Notes: generated by a model from the letters alone, not told the origin. A DNA stretch of 64,000 nt from Szabonella sp046295215 (GCA_046295215.1 JBKBNP010000023.1:4015-68014), one strand, 5' to 3'. Shown: positions 43,315-53,590, counted from the first letter of the stretch. Numbers and translations are program-made.

Positions 43315-44310
43315 ATGGCAGGCGGAAAGGCCCGGACCGGAGGGCCGCAAAAGGCCATGGTCGATGCGGTCGTGATCGGCCGCAACGAGGGTGCGCGGCT
43401 TCTGGCCTGCCTTGCCTCGTTGCAGGGCCGGGTCCGCCGGATCATCTATGTCGACAGCGGCTCCACCGATGGCAGCGCAGCGCAGGCGGCGGCGGCAGGG
43501 GCGGAGGTGGTCGCGCTGGACATGTCCCGGCCTTTCACCGCGGCCCGCGCGCGCAATGCGGGACTGGCGCGGCTGGACGGCGAGGGCTGGGTGCAGATGG
43601 TCGATGGCGATTGCAGCCTCGATCCAGGCTGGATTGCCGCGGCACTGGATTTTGCGACGGAACATCCCGGCGCGGTGGTGATCTGTGGCCGCAGGCGTGA
43701 ACGCTTTCCCGAGGCCTCGGCCTACAACCGGCTGTGCGACCGGGAATGGAATACTCCCATTGGCCGCGCCGATGCCTGTGGCGGCGATGCGCTGATGCGG
43801 TTGCCGGCGCTGAGGGCGGTCGGGGGGTATGATCCTGCCCTGATCGCGGGCGAGGAGCCTGACCTGTGCCTGCGGCTCGCGCGACAAGGGGGGGAGATCT
43901 GGCGCATCGACGCGGAAATGACCCTGCATGATGCCGCGATGACCCGTTTCGGCCAATGGTGGCGGCGGACCCGCCGCTCGGGCCATGCCTTTGCCGAAGG
44001 CGCGGCACGGCATGGCGCGGGGCCGGAACGCCACTGGGTCGCCGAAACCCGCCGCGCGGTGGTCTGGGGGGCGGGGGTGCCGCTGGCGGCGCTGCTGCTG
44101 GGCGCGCTGCATCCGGCGGGGTTTGCGGTGCTGCTGCTCTGGCCCTTGCAGGTGGTCCGGCTGGGCTGGCGCTGGCGGAACGAGGGGCGCGCGGGTTGGG
44201 AAGCGGCCTTCTTCGCGGTTCTGGGCAGGCTCCCCGAGGCGCAGGGGGTTCTGGGCTACTGGATCAACCGGCTGCGGCGACGGCAGGCCGGGCTGATCGA
44301 ATACAAGTAA
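43315..44310 (+). CDS. glycosyltransferase family 2
   Basis: The 331-residue protein has the GT2 fold: VDAVVIGRNEGARLLACLAS at the start, IIYVDSGSTDGSA, the DXD-like MVDGDCSLDPGW near 97, and GEEPDLCLRL for acceptor/base function. C-terminal hydrophobic segments (VPLAALLLGALHPAGFAVLL) may anchor it in the membrane. It would add a sugar to the polysaccharide or another lipid-linked acceptor. Start 43315 is the in-frame ATG before the fold; 43357 has a better GGAGGG ribosome-binding site and is an alternative. The gene ends one base before the convergent WecG-type gene. Confidence 0.85.
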   Translation: MAGGKARTGGPQKAMVDAVVIGRNEGARLLACLASLQGRVRRIIYVDSGSTDGSAAQAAAAGAEVVALDMSRPFTAARARNAGLARLDGEGWVQMVDGDCSLDPGWIAAALDFATEHPGAVVICGRRRERFPEASAYNRLCDREWNTPIGRADACGGDALMRLPALRAVGGYDPALIAGEEPDLCLRLARQGGEIWRIDAEMTLHDAAMTRFGQWWRRTRRSGHAFAEGAARHGAGPERHWVAETRRAVVWGAGVPLAALLLGALHPAGFAVLLLWPLQVVRLGWRWRNEGRAGWEAAFFAVLGRLPEAQGVLGYWINRLRRRQAGLIEYK

Positions 44311-45066
44311 TCACGCACCGCCCCGCAGCCGCAGCGCCGCCACCGCCTGCCCCGGCAGGATCACCGCACAGGCGGCATAGCGCGGCACCAGCCGACGCGG
44401 GCTTTGCAAGGCCCGCCAGAGCCATTCCAATGCCAGCGCCCGCGCCCAGTGCGGCGCACGGACCTGATGCCCCGACAGGAAATCGAGCCCTGCCCCCACC
44501 GAGGCAAAGCCCATCCGGGGCGCGAGGGTCCGGCCAAGGGCAGCCAGACGTTCCTGTTTCGGTGCCCCGAGCGCCAGAAGGCAGAGCCCGGGCCCGATAC
44601 GGTCCAGATCGGCGAGGATGGCCCGCGCCTCCTCCCCCTCCGGATCGAAGCCGTAGGGGGGCGCGATGGTCGCCTCGATCCTCACCCCCGGCAGGGCGGC
44701 GCGCAGATGGTCTGCCGCCCCCGCAAGTGCGGCATCGCTGCTGCCCAGAAGCACCACCGGGCGTACCTTGTCACGCGCGACCCGCACCAGCGGGATCACC
44801 AGATCGGATCCGGGCACCAGCCCGACAGGCCGCCCCGCAAGCCGCGACAGCCAGACAATCGGGTTGCCATCCGCCACGACGAAATCCTGCGCCGCATAGG
44901 CTGTCACAAAGCTCCGGTCCCGCCGCAGTTTCACCAGGTGGTCAAGGTTGATCGTCGCCAGTGCGAACCCCTCCCCCGCCTCCAGCCACGCGCCAACCGA
45001 GGCCAGGACCGCCGCCGCATCGGGATGGGTGACACGCAGAACTGTATCGCGAAAGTGAAATTCCAC
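44311..45066 (-). CDS. WecG/TagA/CpsF-type glycosyltransferase
   Basis: The 251-residue protein carries the GT26 hallmarks: FALATINLDHLVKLRRD near 34, the catalytic-region FVVADGNPIVWLSRLAG, and GLCLLALGAPKQERLAALG near 160. The conserved GAPKQE is diagnostic. Members use UDP-ManNAcA, UDP-ManNAc or a glucose donor to extend a lipid-linked sugar. It is single on the minus strand, convergent with the GT2 gene and divergent from the polymerase gene, whose 345-bp gap probably holds both promoters. The donor is not predicted. Confidence 0.9.
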   Translation of the reverse strand: MEFHFRDTVLRVTHPDAAAVLASVGAWLEAGEGFALATINLDHLVKLRRDRSFVTAYAAQDFVVADGNPIVWLSRLAGRPVGLVPGSDLVIPLVRVARDKVRPVVLLGSSDAALAGAADHLRAALPGVRIEATIAPPYGFDPEGEEARAILADLDRIGPGLCLLALGAPKQERLAALGRTLAPRMGFASVGAGLDFLSGHQVRAPHWARALALEWLWRALQSPRRLVPRYAACAVILPGQAVAALRLRGGA

Positions 45067-45411
45067 AGGATCGGCCCAATCGGTCAGAACGGCGTTCTTC
45101 TAGCATGGAAAACCACCTTCCGCGACGGTTACGCGCGGCCTGAAGGGCTGAACAGGTGCCATGTTCCGGCAACTCAGTGTTTCCCGGAAGCGGCCGCGCC
45201 TCCGGTGAGCCCCGGGAAATCCATTCAAAACCATGGGTCTGATGCCAGACTGTCGGCGGAGAGCGGTCACGGCCGATCCCTTTGCCGTTCCGACGGACCG
45301 GCAGAATATGGAACGGAACGCGCATCCATGTTACGACATTCCACCGAATTCCGCGCCCCCGGCTGTGTGTCCGCAGCCTGCACCGAAACCCCGACCCGAA
45401 GCCCCGGCCCG
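45067..45411. other. divergent promoter interval between the WecG-type gene and the polymerase
   Basis: No convincing gene is seen in this 345-bp stretch. An ATG at 45328 is in frame with the polymerase gene and would lengthen that protein by 28 residues. No clear -35/-10 pair or operator could be picked out by eye. Confidence 0.4.
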
Positions 45412-46824
45412 ATGCCCAATCCGATTGCCTATCTGATGTTGCTGGTCTGGCCGGTTCTGGCAACCGTCCTGTTCCGGCATCTGCCAAGGGAAAAGGCGCT
45501 GGTCTGGTCGATCCTCGGGGCCTACATGCTGCTGCCGCCGCTGGCGAGCTTCAACCTGCCCGCCGTGCCGAACATGGACAAGTTCACCATCTCGAACCTC
45601 TGTGCGCTGGTGCTGGCGGTCTGGCTGCTGGGGGAAAGGCCGCGCATCCTGCCCGAAAATCCCATCGGCAAGGCACTGATGGTGCTGTTCATCGCGGGCC
45701 CCTTTGCCACGGCCCTGACCAATCCCGACATCATCCCGATCTTCGCCAAGGATGTGCCTGCGCTGCGGATCTACGACTCGCTCGCCTCGGTCAGCTATCA
45801 GATCATTGCGCTGATCCCGTTCTTTCTGGCCCGGCGGATGCTGGCCACGGCAGAGGGTATGAAGGTGATGGTGCAGATCCTCGTGGTGGCAGGGCTGATC
45901 TATTCCGTGCCGATGGCGATCGAATCGCGCCTGTCGCCGCAGATCAACATCTGGGTCTACGGCTTTTTCCAGCATGATTTCTCGCAAACCATGCGCGACG
46001 GCGGGTTCCGCCCGATGGTGTTCATGCCGCATGGGCTGTGGGTGGCCTTCTTTGCACTGATGGCGGCGATGTCGGCGCTGCTGCTGTTCCGGCTTTCCCC
46101 GGCGGCGGAGCGGCCCCGGACGCTGGTGATCTGGCTCTACCTGATGGTCATTCTGGTCCTGTGCCGCAGCACAGGGCCGATGGTCTATGCGCTGGGCCTG
46201 ATCCCGGTAATCCTCTTTGCCGGGCGGCGGGTGCAGGTCATTCTGGCCGGGCTGATGGCGGTGGTCGTGATGACCTATCCCCTGCTGCGCGGCGCGCAGC
46301 TCATTCCGCTGGACGCCATTCTGGACATGGCGCTGTCCTACAGCGTGGACCGGCACCAGTCGCTGGAATTCCGCATCATCAACGAAGAGCTTCTGCTGGC
46401 CCGCGCGATGGAAAAGCCGTGGTTCGGCTGGGGCGGATATGGGCGCGCGCTGATCCTCGATCCGATCACCGGGGCAATCCGGTCAATCCCGGATGGCCAG
46501 TGGATCATCGTGCTGGGCACCTATGGCTGGGCCGGATATATCGCGGAGTTCGGTCTGCTGACATTGCCGCTTTTCCTGTTGATGCGCGAGGCGGTTCTGG
46601 GCCGGCCCGCCGACCTGTCACCCTATGCTGCGCTGATCGCGCTGATCTATGCGGCCAACCTTGCCGATCTTCTGCCCAATGCGACGCTGATCCCGTTCAG
46701 TTGGCTGATGGCGGGGGCCATTCTGGGCCATGCCGAAATGCTGGCCCGCGCGCGCCGCCAGCGACAGCAGGAGGCATGGCGCGAGGAGCTTGCCATCCGC
46801 AGCGGTCCCCGCACGGTGTTGTGA
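45412..46824 (+). CDS. O-antigen/exopolysaccharide polymerase-like membrane protein (Wzy/ligase superfamily)
   Basis: The 470-residue protein has some eleven or more hydrophobic segments (IAYLMLLVWPVLATVLF at the start, ALGLIPVILFAGRRVQVILA in the middle). A long loop lies between helices (ESRLSPQINIWVYGFFQHDF), then a WFGWGGYGRALI segment typical of O-antigen polymerase/ligase proteins. It probably joins repeat units in the periplasm. The start is placed at 45412, where hydrophobic sequence begins; the upstream ATG at 45328 remains possible. It precedes the PKS by 360 bp on the same strand. Confidence 0.8.
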   Translation: MPNPIAYLMLLVWPVLATVLFRHLPREKALVWSILGAYMLLPPLASFNLPAVPNMDKFTISNLCALVLAVWLLGERPRILPENPIGKALMVLFIAGPFATALTNPDIIPIFAKDVPALRIYDSLASVSYQIIALIPFFLARRMLATAEGMKVMVQILVVAGLIYSVPMAIESRLSPQINIWVYGFFQHDFSQTMRDGGFRPMVFMPHGLWVAFFALMAAMSALLLFRLSPAAERPRTLVIWLYLMVILVLCRSTGPMVYALGLIPVILFAGRRVQVILAGLMAVVVMTYPLLRGAQLIPLDAILDMALSYSVDRHQSLEFRIINEELLLARAMEKPWFGWGGYGRALILDPITGAIRSIPDGQWIIVLGTYGWAGYIAEFGLLTLPLFLLMREAVLGRPADLSPYAALIALIYAANLADLLPNATLIPFSWLMAGAILGHAEMLARARRQRQQEAWREELAIRSGPRTVL

Positions 46825-47185
46825 CGTATCAACCGACCCCAACCGCGCCGAACCGTCCAGAGTGTTAACGCCGATTCGTCGGAGACGGCCACGGCCCGCT
46901 GACAGGGCGGGTTGCCGGACTGTTTCGGAACCACGGCAAATAAGTCGTGCCCAGCGCCTGCAACCCTGCCCCGGCAGCGGCCTCTGCCTTGATCCGGCGG
47001 ACTTTGCGGCCGGAATGTGGCGGTGATATGGCATTGTCGCCGCTGCGGCACCGATCCCGCTGCGGCAGCGCGGCGGGTATCGCTCGGGGCCGCTTTGCGG
47101 TATTTTTACCCTTCTGTTGGAATGGTGTGACGCCTTGCCGCTGGCAGGGCGGGCACCATTTGGCGGTGGAAAGGGCCAGAAACGC
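46825..47185 (+). other. leader interval before the PKS gene
   Basis: This 361-bp GC-rich stretch has no gene that I can support. It lies between the polymerase and PKS genes on the same strand, so it may carry the promoter of the PKS/NRPS genes. A TTG-initiated extension of the PKS frame reaches back to 47117 but lacks domain content. Confidence 0.4.
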
Positions 47186-50100
47186 ATGAAGGATTCCGCA
47201 ACTCCCCCCCAGATGCCGGGCGAGAATGACATCGCCATTGTCGGCATGGCGGCGCATTTGCCGGGGGCGGGTTCCGTCGCGGACTACTGGGCCAATCTGC
47301 GCGACGGGGTCGAATCCATTCGTCATCTGACCGAGGCCGAGCTGCTGGCCGCGGGCGAAAGCCCGGCCCGGATGCGTCATGCGAATTATGTGCCCGCCGC
47401 CGCGCCCCTGGACGGGTTCGAGACCTTCGACGCCGAATTCTTCGGCTTTTCCCCGAAAGAGGCCGCGATCCTCGACCCCCAGCACCGCCAGTTTCTGGAA
47501 GTGGCCTGGGAAGCGCTGGAGGATGCGGGCCACCCGCCTGAGGCTTTTCCAGGGGCCATCGGCGTCTTTGCGGGATGCGGGATGGGGAGTTACTTTTACT
47601 TCAACCTCTGCTCCAACCCGGATCTGGTTGAAAACACCGGCATGTTCCTGTTGCGGCACACCGGGAACGACAAGGATTTCCTGTCCACCCGCGTCAGCCA
47701 TGTATTCGACCTGAAAGGCCCCAGCATCAATATCCAGACCGCCTGTTCCACCTCGCTGGTGGCGGTGCATTACGCGGTGCAGGCGCTCTTGAATGGCGAG
47801 TGCGACATGGCGCTGGCGGGCGGCGTGACGGTGGAACTGCCGCAGGCGCGCGGATACATCTTCAACGACGGGGAAATCCTGTCGCCCGATGGGCATTGCC
47901 ACGCCTTTGACCACCGCGCGCAAGGCACAGTGTTCGGGTCCGGTGCGGGCTGCGTGGTGCTGCGCCGCGCGGTGGATGCGATCTGCGATGGCGATCATAT
48001 CTGGGGCATCATCAAGGGCACGGCAGTCAACAATGACGGTGCTGCCAAGGCCGGATACCTCGCGCCCTCGGTCGATGGGCAGGCCCGCGCGATTGCCGAG
48101 GCGCAGGCGATTGCCGGGGTGGATGCCCGCACCGTGGATTACATCGAATGCCACGGCACCGGCACCTATCTGGGCGACCCGATCGAGGTGTCTGCCCTGA
48201 CCGAGGCCTTTCGCCAGACCACCGATGCCGAAGGCTTCTGCCGCATCGGGTCGGTCAAGACGAATATCGGCCATCTGGATACGGCGGCAGGGGTTGCAAG
48301 CCTCATCAAGGCGACGCTGGCGCTTTATCATCGCCAGATGCCGCCGAGTCTGAACTTCGAGGCGCCGAACCCCTCCATTGCCTTTGAGGGCAGTCCGTTC
48401 ATCGTCAATGACCGGCTGACCGACTGGCCGCGCGCGGGCCATCCGCGCCGTGCGGGCGTCAACAGCCTTGGCGTCGGCGGCACCAATGCCCATGCGGTGC
48501 TGGAGGAAGCACCTGCGCGTGCAGTGTCCGAGGCGTCGGACTGGCCGTTCCAACTGCTTGTGCTGTCGGCGCGGTCGAAATCGGCGCTGGACGGGCAGGC
48601 GGCCAACCTCGCCGCCCATCTGCGCGCCCATCCCGAACAGCCGCTGGCCGATGTGGCATGGACGCTGAAGGAAGGCCGCCGCGCCTTTGACAAACGCCGG
48701 GTGATCGTGGCGCAAAGCCATGAGGAGGCCGCCAGGCTGCTGGAAGGCGCCGATCCGCGCCGGGTCTGGTCCCATGACCATCTGGGCGACGCCCCGGAGG
48801 TGGTGTTCCTGTTCCCCGGCGGCGGCGCGCAATATGCGGGCATGGCGCGCGACCTTTATGAAACCGAACCCGAATTCGCCGACTGGATGGATCGCGGGCT
48901 GGCCGTGCTGCAACCCCTGCTCGATTACGACATCCGCGCGCTGTGGCTGCCGGAACAAGGGGCGGAGGCAGCGGCGGAGGCGCGGTTGAAAAAACCATCC
49001 GTGCAACTGCCGTTGATCCTGATCGTCGAATATGCGCTGGCGAAACTTTACCAAAGCTGGGGCGTGCAACCTGCGGCGCTGGTCGGTCACTCGATGGGCG
49101 AAAACACCGCCGCCTGCCTTGCCGGGGTGATGAGTTTCGAGGATTGCATCGGCCTCGTGCATCTGCGCGGCACGCTGTTTGACACCGTTCCTGCAGGCGG
49201 GATGTTGTCGGTGCCCCTCGACGAGGCCGCCCTTGCGCCTTACATGACGGGCGATCTGGACATGGCGTCCATCAATGCACCGGGGCTTTGTGTGGTGTCG
49301 GGGCCGGATGCCAGCCTTGCTGCACTGGCCGACCGTCTGGCGGCCGACGATGTGGAAAGCCAGCGCATTGCCATCGACATTGCCGCCCACAGCCGGATGC
49401 TGGACCCGATCCTGCAACGGTTCGGCGATTATCTGCGCTCCATCCGCCTGAACCCGCCGCAGATCCCGGTGATTTCCAACCGGACCGGCCAGCCCCTGAC
49501 GGCGGCCGAGGCGACGGATCCGGACTATTGGGTCGCCCATCTGCGCAACACGGTGCGCTTTGCTGCCTGCATGGACTGGCTGCGCGCCGAACCGGGGCGG
49601 GTGTTTCTGGAGATGGGCCCCGGTCGGGCGATGTCCTCGCTGGCGCAGGCCAATGGCGTGGCGCAGGGGCAGATCGTCTCGGCCCTGCGCCACCCGGAAC
49701 AGGCGATTGCCGATGACATGTGGCACATGGCGACCATCGGGCGGCTCTGGGCCTGCGGGGTCGCGGTGGACTGGGCCCCGATCTGGGGCGAGGCACGGCG
49801 GCTCCGCGTGCCGCTGCCGACCTATGCCTTTCAGCGCAAACCCTATTTCATCCAGCCCGGCAAGGCTTCGGTGGTGGAGGCCGAGGCCCTGCCCGCCCGC
49901 ACGGACGACATCGCGCAATGGGGCTGGAAACCCCAATGGCGCCCCCGCGCGGCGGAATGTGAGATCGACGTGGAGGCGGGGCTTGACGGCTCCACCCCCC
50001 AGACTTGGCTGGTGTTTCTGGACGAGGCCGGGTTGGGTGTGGCCACCGCGGACCTGCTGCGCCGCGCCGGGCATCGGGTGATCCCGGTCCGGGCCGGAGA

Positions 50101-53100
50101 TGCCTTCCGCAAGGACAGCGATGGCTACACGCTGGCCCCCGAACGCGGACGCGACGGCTATGACGCGCTGATCCGCGATCTGGTGCAGTCAGGCACCGTG
50201 CCCACGCGGGTCGCGCATTTCTGGCTGGTGACGGACCGCGAAACCTTCCGCCCGGGGTCGAGCTTTCTGCACCGCAATGTGGAACAGGGCTTCTATTCGC
50301 TGATGTTCCTCGCGCAGGCGCTGGCCGGGGAGAACCTGCCCGGCCCGGTCCATCTGACCGCCGTGACCAATGGCGCGGTCCGGGTGCGGGAGGAGGCGCT
50401 GACCCATCCGGAAAAGGCCACGGTCGCAGGCCCGCTGCGCGTGATCCCGCATGAATTGCCGGGCATGACGGCGGCGCAGATCGACCTCGTTCTGCCCGAG
50501 GCACCCCGCCGGGGGCGGGCGGATTTCGCGCCGCTTGCGCTGCAACTCATCGAGGATCTGCTGTCCCCACCCGCCAATGCGCTGGTGGCGCTGCGCGGCG
50601 CGCGGCGGCTGGAGCGTGGCGTGACCCCCGTTGCGCTGCCGGAAGGCGCGCTGGACCTGGCGCAAGGGTCCACCGTGCTGGTGACGGGCGGTTTTGGCGG
50701 CATCGGCTTGACGCTGGCCGAAGATATGATCCGCCGCCACCGCGCCAAAATCGCGCTGATCGCCCGCCGCCCCCTGCCGCCCCGCGATGATTGGGAGGCC
50801 GAAATCACAGGCCAGGGCCCCGCCGCGCGCCGCATCCTCGCCCTGCAACGGCTGGAGGCGCTGGGTGGCGAGGTCATCGTGCTGGCCGCCGATGTCTGCG
50901 ACCGCAGCGAAATGGCCGAGGCTGTGGCGCAGGCGACCGCCCGTCTTGGCCCGGTGCGCGTGGTGATCCATGCGGCGGGCGTAGTGGATGATGGCCCGCT
51001 CCTGTCGAAAACCCCCGCCTCAGTAGAGGAGGTTCTGGCCCCGAAACTGCATGGCACGCAGGTTCTGGACAGTCTTTTCCCCGATGGGGCCATCGACCTG
51101 ATGGTGCTGTTTTCCTCCACCTCCACGCTGACCGGGCCTGCGGGGCAGGTGGACTATGTGGCAGCCAATGAATATATGAACGCTTATTCACAATCCCGCA
51201 CGGGTGGCAAGACGCGCGTTGTGGCGCTGAACTGGGGCATCTGGCAGGGCGTCGGCATGGCGGCCGAGGCGCTGGCCGACCGGCTGGGCACCCGCCCCGA
51301 CGCCCCCCGCCTGCCGCTGGACGCGCCCCTTTTGTCAGAGGCGACATTCGACCGCGACGGCAATCGGCGCTTCACCGCAACGCTGGGCACGGATCACTGG
51401 ATCCTCGACGGCCACCGCACCAAGGCGGGCGCGGCGCTGATCCCCGGCACGGGCTATCTGGAACTCGCGGCCGAGGCGCTTGCCGCCGAGGGCGTGGACG
51501 CCTTCGAGATCCGCGACCTCTATTTCTTCCGCCCGCTCGACGTGCCGGATGGTGAAACGCGCGACCTCCGGGTGACACTGGCGCGCAGCGACGAAGGTTA
51601 CGGGTTCGAGCTGCGGTCCTCGGTGCCCATGGTGGGGCGGACCGGCTGGCAGATGAACGCAACCGCGCGGCTGATCCCGCGCAGCCCCGATCCGGGGCGG
51701 ATCGACCCTGCGGCCATTGCCGCGCGCTGCGGCGTGGCGGAAGCCGGAAACGGGCTGAGGTCGCCGCAAGAGGAACATCTGACCTTCGGCCCGCGCTGGC
51801 GGGTGATCCGGTCGCGTGCCTTGGGCGCGGATGAAGGCATCGCCACGCTTGCCCTGCCACCCGAATTTGCCACCGAGGCCGGGCATTGGCCGCTGCATCC
51901 GGCGCTGATGGATCTGGCGACCGGCTGGGCGATGGGGCTGATTGCAGGTTATCAGCCCTCGCATCTGTGGGTGCCGGTCAGCTATGGCGCGCTGCGCGTC
52001 CATGCGCCGCTGCCGGCCACCGTTGTCAGTTGGGTGCGCAACAGCGGCGCCAACCGGGCCGAAGGGCCAGTTGCGCGGTTCGATATCACGCTGGCCGCCC
52101 CCGATGGCACGGTTTGCATTGAAATCGAAGGCTTCACCATCCGGCGGCTGGAGGGCGGGCTTGCCCTGACCCCCCCCACCGCACGCGATCTGGCGTTTGA
52201 CGAACCTGTTGCCGCACGGGGCCTTTCGCCTGCCGAGGAACGCTTTGCCTGGACCCTGACGCAAGGCATCCGCGCCAATGAGGGGGCCGAGGCCTTCCAT
52301 CGCGCCATTGCAGCGGGCGTTCCGCAGATCGTCGTCTCCTCGCTGGACCTGCCCGCGCTGATCGCGCAGGCCGACCGGCTGGAGGCCGCGCGCCCCGAGG
52401 GACAAAGCTTCGAGCGTCCCGATCTTGACAGCGCCTATGTCGAGCCACGCAATGATATCGAGCGTCAGTTGGTTGGCTTCTGGCAGGATCTTCTTGGCGT
52501 GGCGCAGGTGGGGGTGGAGGATGATTTCTTTGCCCTCGGTGGCCATAGCCTGATTGCCGTGCGGCTGTTTGCGATGGTGCGCAAGACCTGGGCGGTGGAT
52601 TTCCCGATCTCGGTGCTGTTCGAGGCCCCGACCATCGCCGCCTGTGCTGCGATGATCGAGGATCGCATCGGCCCGCAGGAAGGCTCCGCCGCTGCACCGA
52701 AAGCCCCCGCCCGCCGCTTCACCCATCTGGTTGCGATGCACGAACGCGAGGGCGGGCCGAAGGCACCCTTCTTCCTTGTCGCGGGGATGTTCGGCAATGT
52801 GCTGAACCTGCGGCATCTGGCGCAGCTTATCGGCGGGGACAGGCCCTTCTACGGACTTCAGGCGCGCGGGCTCTATGGCGATGCCGAACCGCACCGATCC
52901 ATCCCCGAGGCGGCAGCCGATTACATTGCCGAATTGCGGCAGGTGCAACCCCATGGCCCCTATCTGTTGGGTGGGTTCTCGGGTGGCGGGTTGACGGCAT
53001 GGGACATGGCGCGGCAGTTGGAGGAGGCGGGCGAGGAGGTGGCAACCCTCGTGCTGCTGGACACCCCCCTGCCCCTGCGCCCCGCTCTGACCCGCGCCGA

Positions 53101-53590
53101 CAAGGCGTTGATAAAGCTTGCGGAACTGCGCAAGCGCGGCCCCGGCTATCTGGTTGACTGGGCAAAGGCGCGGTGGGAGTGGGAAATGCGCAAGCGCCAG
53201 CCGGGCAAGCCCGAGGATGCCGAAGGCGCCTTCCACAATGCCGCCATCGAGGCGGCCTTCCGCGAGGCGGTGGCGGGATATGACCTGCCCCGCAGGCAAG
53301 GCGAAACCGTGCTGTTCCGCCCGCCGCTGGATCTGCACTGGCAGGTGACATCCGGCAACTGGGTCAGCCGTGCGCGGGAATATGTCTATGCCGACAATGA
53401 CCTGACCCGCTTTGCGCCCAAGCTGGAGGTGATCGAGGTTCCGGGCGACCATGACAGCATGGTGCTGGAACCGAATGTCCGCACGCTCGCCGCCCGCCTG
53501 CGCCGGGTGATCGCGCGGGTGGAACCTGTCGCCGCCGCCCCGCGCAGCAATCCCGAACCACCGGCCGCGCTGTCCACGGCGGCGGAATGA
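47186..53590 (+). CDS. type I polyketide synthase, KS-AT-KR-DH-ACP-TE
   Basis: The 2134-residue protein is one complete module. KS: active Cys in NIQTACSTSL (C187), ECHGTGT (H323) and KTNIGH. AT: GHSMGE (S636) with AAHSRM. KR (about 1160-1360): VTGGFGGIGLTLAED and the Tyr/Asn in VDYVAANEY. DH (about 1390-1670): H1410 in a variant motif and HPALMDLA. ACP: GGHSL (S1788). A C-terminal thioesterase has GFSGGG (S1932). No ER is present. KR before DH is unusual, since most PKSs place DH before the reductases. A poorly conserved stretch at about 890-1150 may be the structural part of the KR. It would extend and beta-process a carrier-bound starter and release it through TE. It starts a four-gene run with an ATGA overlap to the next gene. 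Confidence 0.92.
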   Translation: MKDSATPPQMPGENDIAIVGMAAHLPGAGSVADYWANLRDGVESIRHLTEAELLAAGESPARMRHANYVPAAAPLDGFETFDAEFFGFSPKEAAILDPQHRQFLEVAWEALEDAGHPPEAFPGAIGVFAGCGMGSYFYFNLCSNPDLVENTGMFLLRHTGNDKDFLSTRVSHVFDLKGPSINIQTACSTSLVAVHYAVQALLNGECDMALAGGVTVELPQARGYIFNDGEILSPDGHCHAFDHRAQGTVFGSGAGCVVLRRAVDAICDGDHIWGIIKGTAVNNDGAAKAGYLAPSVDGQARAIAEAQAIAGVDARTVDYIECHGTGTYLGDPIEVSALTEAFRQTTDAEGFCRIGSVKTNIGHLDTAAGVASLIKATLALYHRQMPPSLNFEAPNPSIAFEGSPFIVNDRLTDWPRAGHPRRAGVNSLGVGGTNAHAVLEEAPARAVSEASDWPFQLLVLSARSKSALDGQAANLAAHLRAHPEQPLADVAWTLKEGRRAFDKRRVIVAQSHEEAARLLEGADPRRVWSHDHLGDAPEVVFLFPGGGAQYAGMARDLYETEPEFADWMDRGLAVLQPLLDYDIRALWLPEQGAEAAAEARLKKPSVQLPLILIVEYALAKLYQSWGVQPAALVGHSMGENTAACLAGVMSFEDCIGLVHLRGTLFDTVPAGGMLSVPLDEAALAPYMTGDLDMASINAPGLCVVSGPDASLAALADRLAADDVESQRIAIDIAAHSRMLDPILQRFGDYLRSIRLNPPQIPVISNRTGQPLTAAEATDPDYWVAHLRNTVRFAACMDWLRAEPGRVFLEMGPGRAMSSLAQANGVAQGQIVSALRHPEQAIADDMWHMATIGRLWACGVAVDWAPIWGEARRLRVPLPTYAFQRKPYFIQPGKASVVEAEALPARTDDIAQWGWKPQWRPRAAECEIDVEAGLDGSTPQTWLVFLDEAGLGVATADLLRRAGHRVIPVRAGDAFRKDSDGYTLAPERGRDGYDALIRDLVQSGTVPTRVAHFWLVTDRETFRPGSSFLHRNVEQGFYSLMFLAQALAGENLPGPVHLTAVTNGAVRVREEALTHPEKATVAGPLRVIPHELPGMTAAQIDLVLPEAPRRGRADFAPLALQLIEDLLSPPANALVALRGARRLERGVTPVALPEGALDLAQGSTVLVTGGFGGIGLTLAEDMIRRHRAKIALIARRPLPPRDDWEAEITGQGPAARRILALQRLEALGGEVIVLAADVCDRSEMAEAVAQATARLGPVRVVIHAAGVVDDGPLLSKTPASVEEVLAPKLHGTQVLDSLFPDGAIDLMVLFSSTSTLTGPAGQVDYVAANEYMNAYSQSRTGGKTRVVALNWGIWQGVGMAAEALADRLGTRPDAPRLPLDAPLLSEATFDRDGNRRFTATLGTDHWILDGHRTKAGAALIPGTGYLELAAEALAAEGVDAFEIRDLYFFRPLDVPDGETRDLRVTLARSDEGYGFELRSSVPMVGRTGWQMNATARLIPRSPDPGRIDPAAIAARCGVAEAGNGLRSPQEEHLTFGPRWRVIRSRALGADEGIATLALPPEFATEAGHWPLHPALMDLATGWAMGLIAGYQPSHLWVPVSYGALRVHAPLPATVVSWVRNSGANRAEGPVARFDITLAAPDGTVCIEIEGFTIRRLEGGLALTPPTARDLAFDEPVAARGLSPAEERFAWTLTQGIRANEGAEAFHRAIAAGVPQIVVSSLDLPALIAQADRLEAARPEGQSFERPDLDSAYVEPRNDIERQLVGFWQDLLGVAQVGVEDDFFALGGHSLIAVRLFAMVRKTWAVDFPISVLFEAPTIAACAAMIEDRIGPQEGSAAAPKAPARRFTHLVAMHEREGGPKAPFFLVAGMFGNVLNLRHLAQLIGGDRPFYGLQARGLYGDAEPHRSIPEAAADYIAELRQVQPHGPYLLGGFSGGGLTAWDMARQLEEAGEEVATLVLLDTPLPLRPALTRADKALIKLAELRKRGPGYLVDWAKARWEWEMRKRQPGKPEDAEGAFHNAAIEAAFREAVAGYDLPRRQGETVLFRPPLDLHWQVTSGNWVSRAREYVYADNDLTRFAPKLEVIEVPGDHDSMVLEPNVRTLAARLRRVIARVEPVAAAPRSNPEPPAALSTAAE

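Noticed and set aside
47020..47050. RpoN (-24/-12) promoter before the PKS
   Set aside because: A GG-N10-GC spacing is present, but the -12 element reads CCGC rather than TTGC.
46865..50074. Long minus-strand open frame opposite the PKS start
   Set aside because: It is a GC-rich shadow of the PKS KS/AT region, with low-complexity arginine-rich composition.
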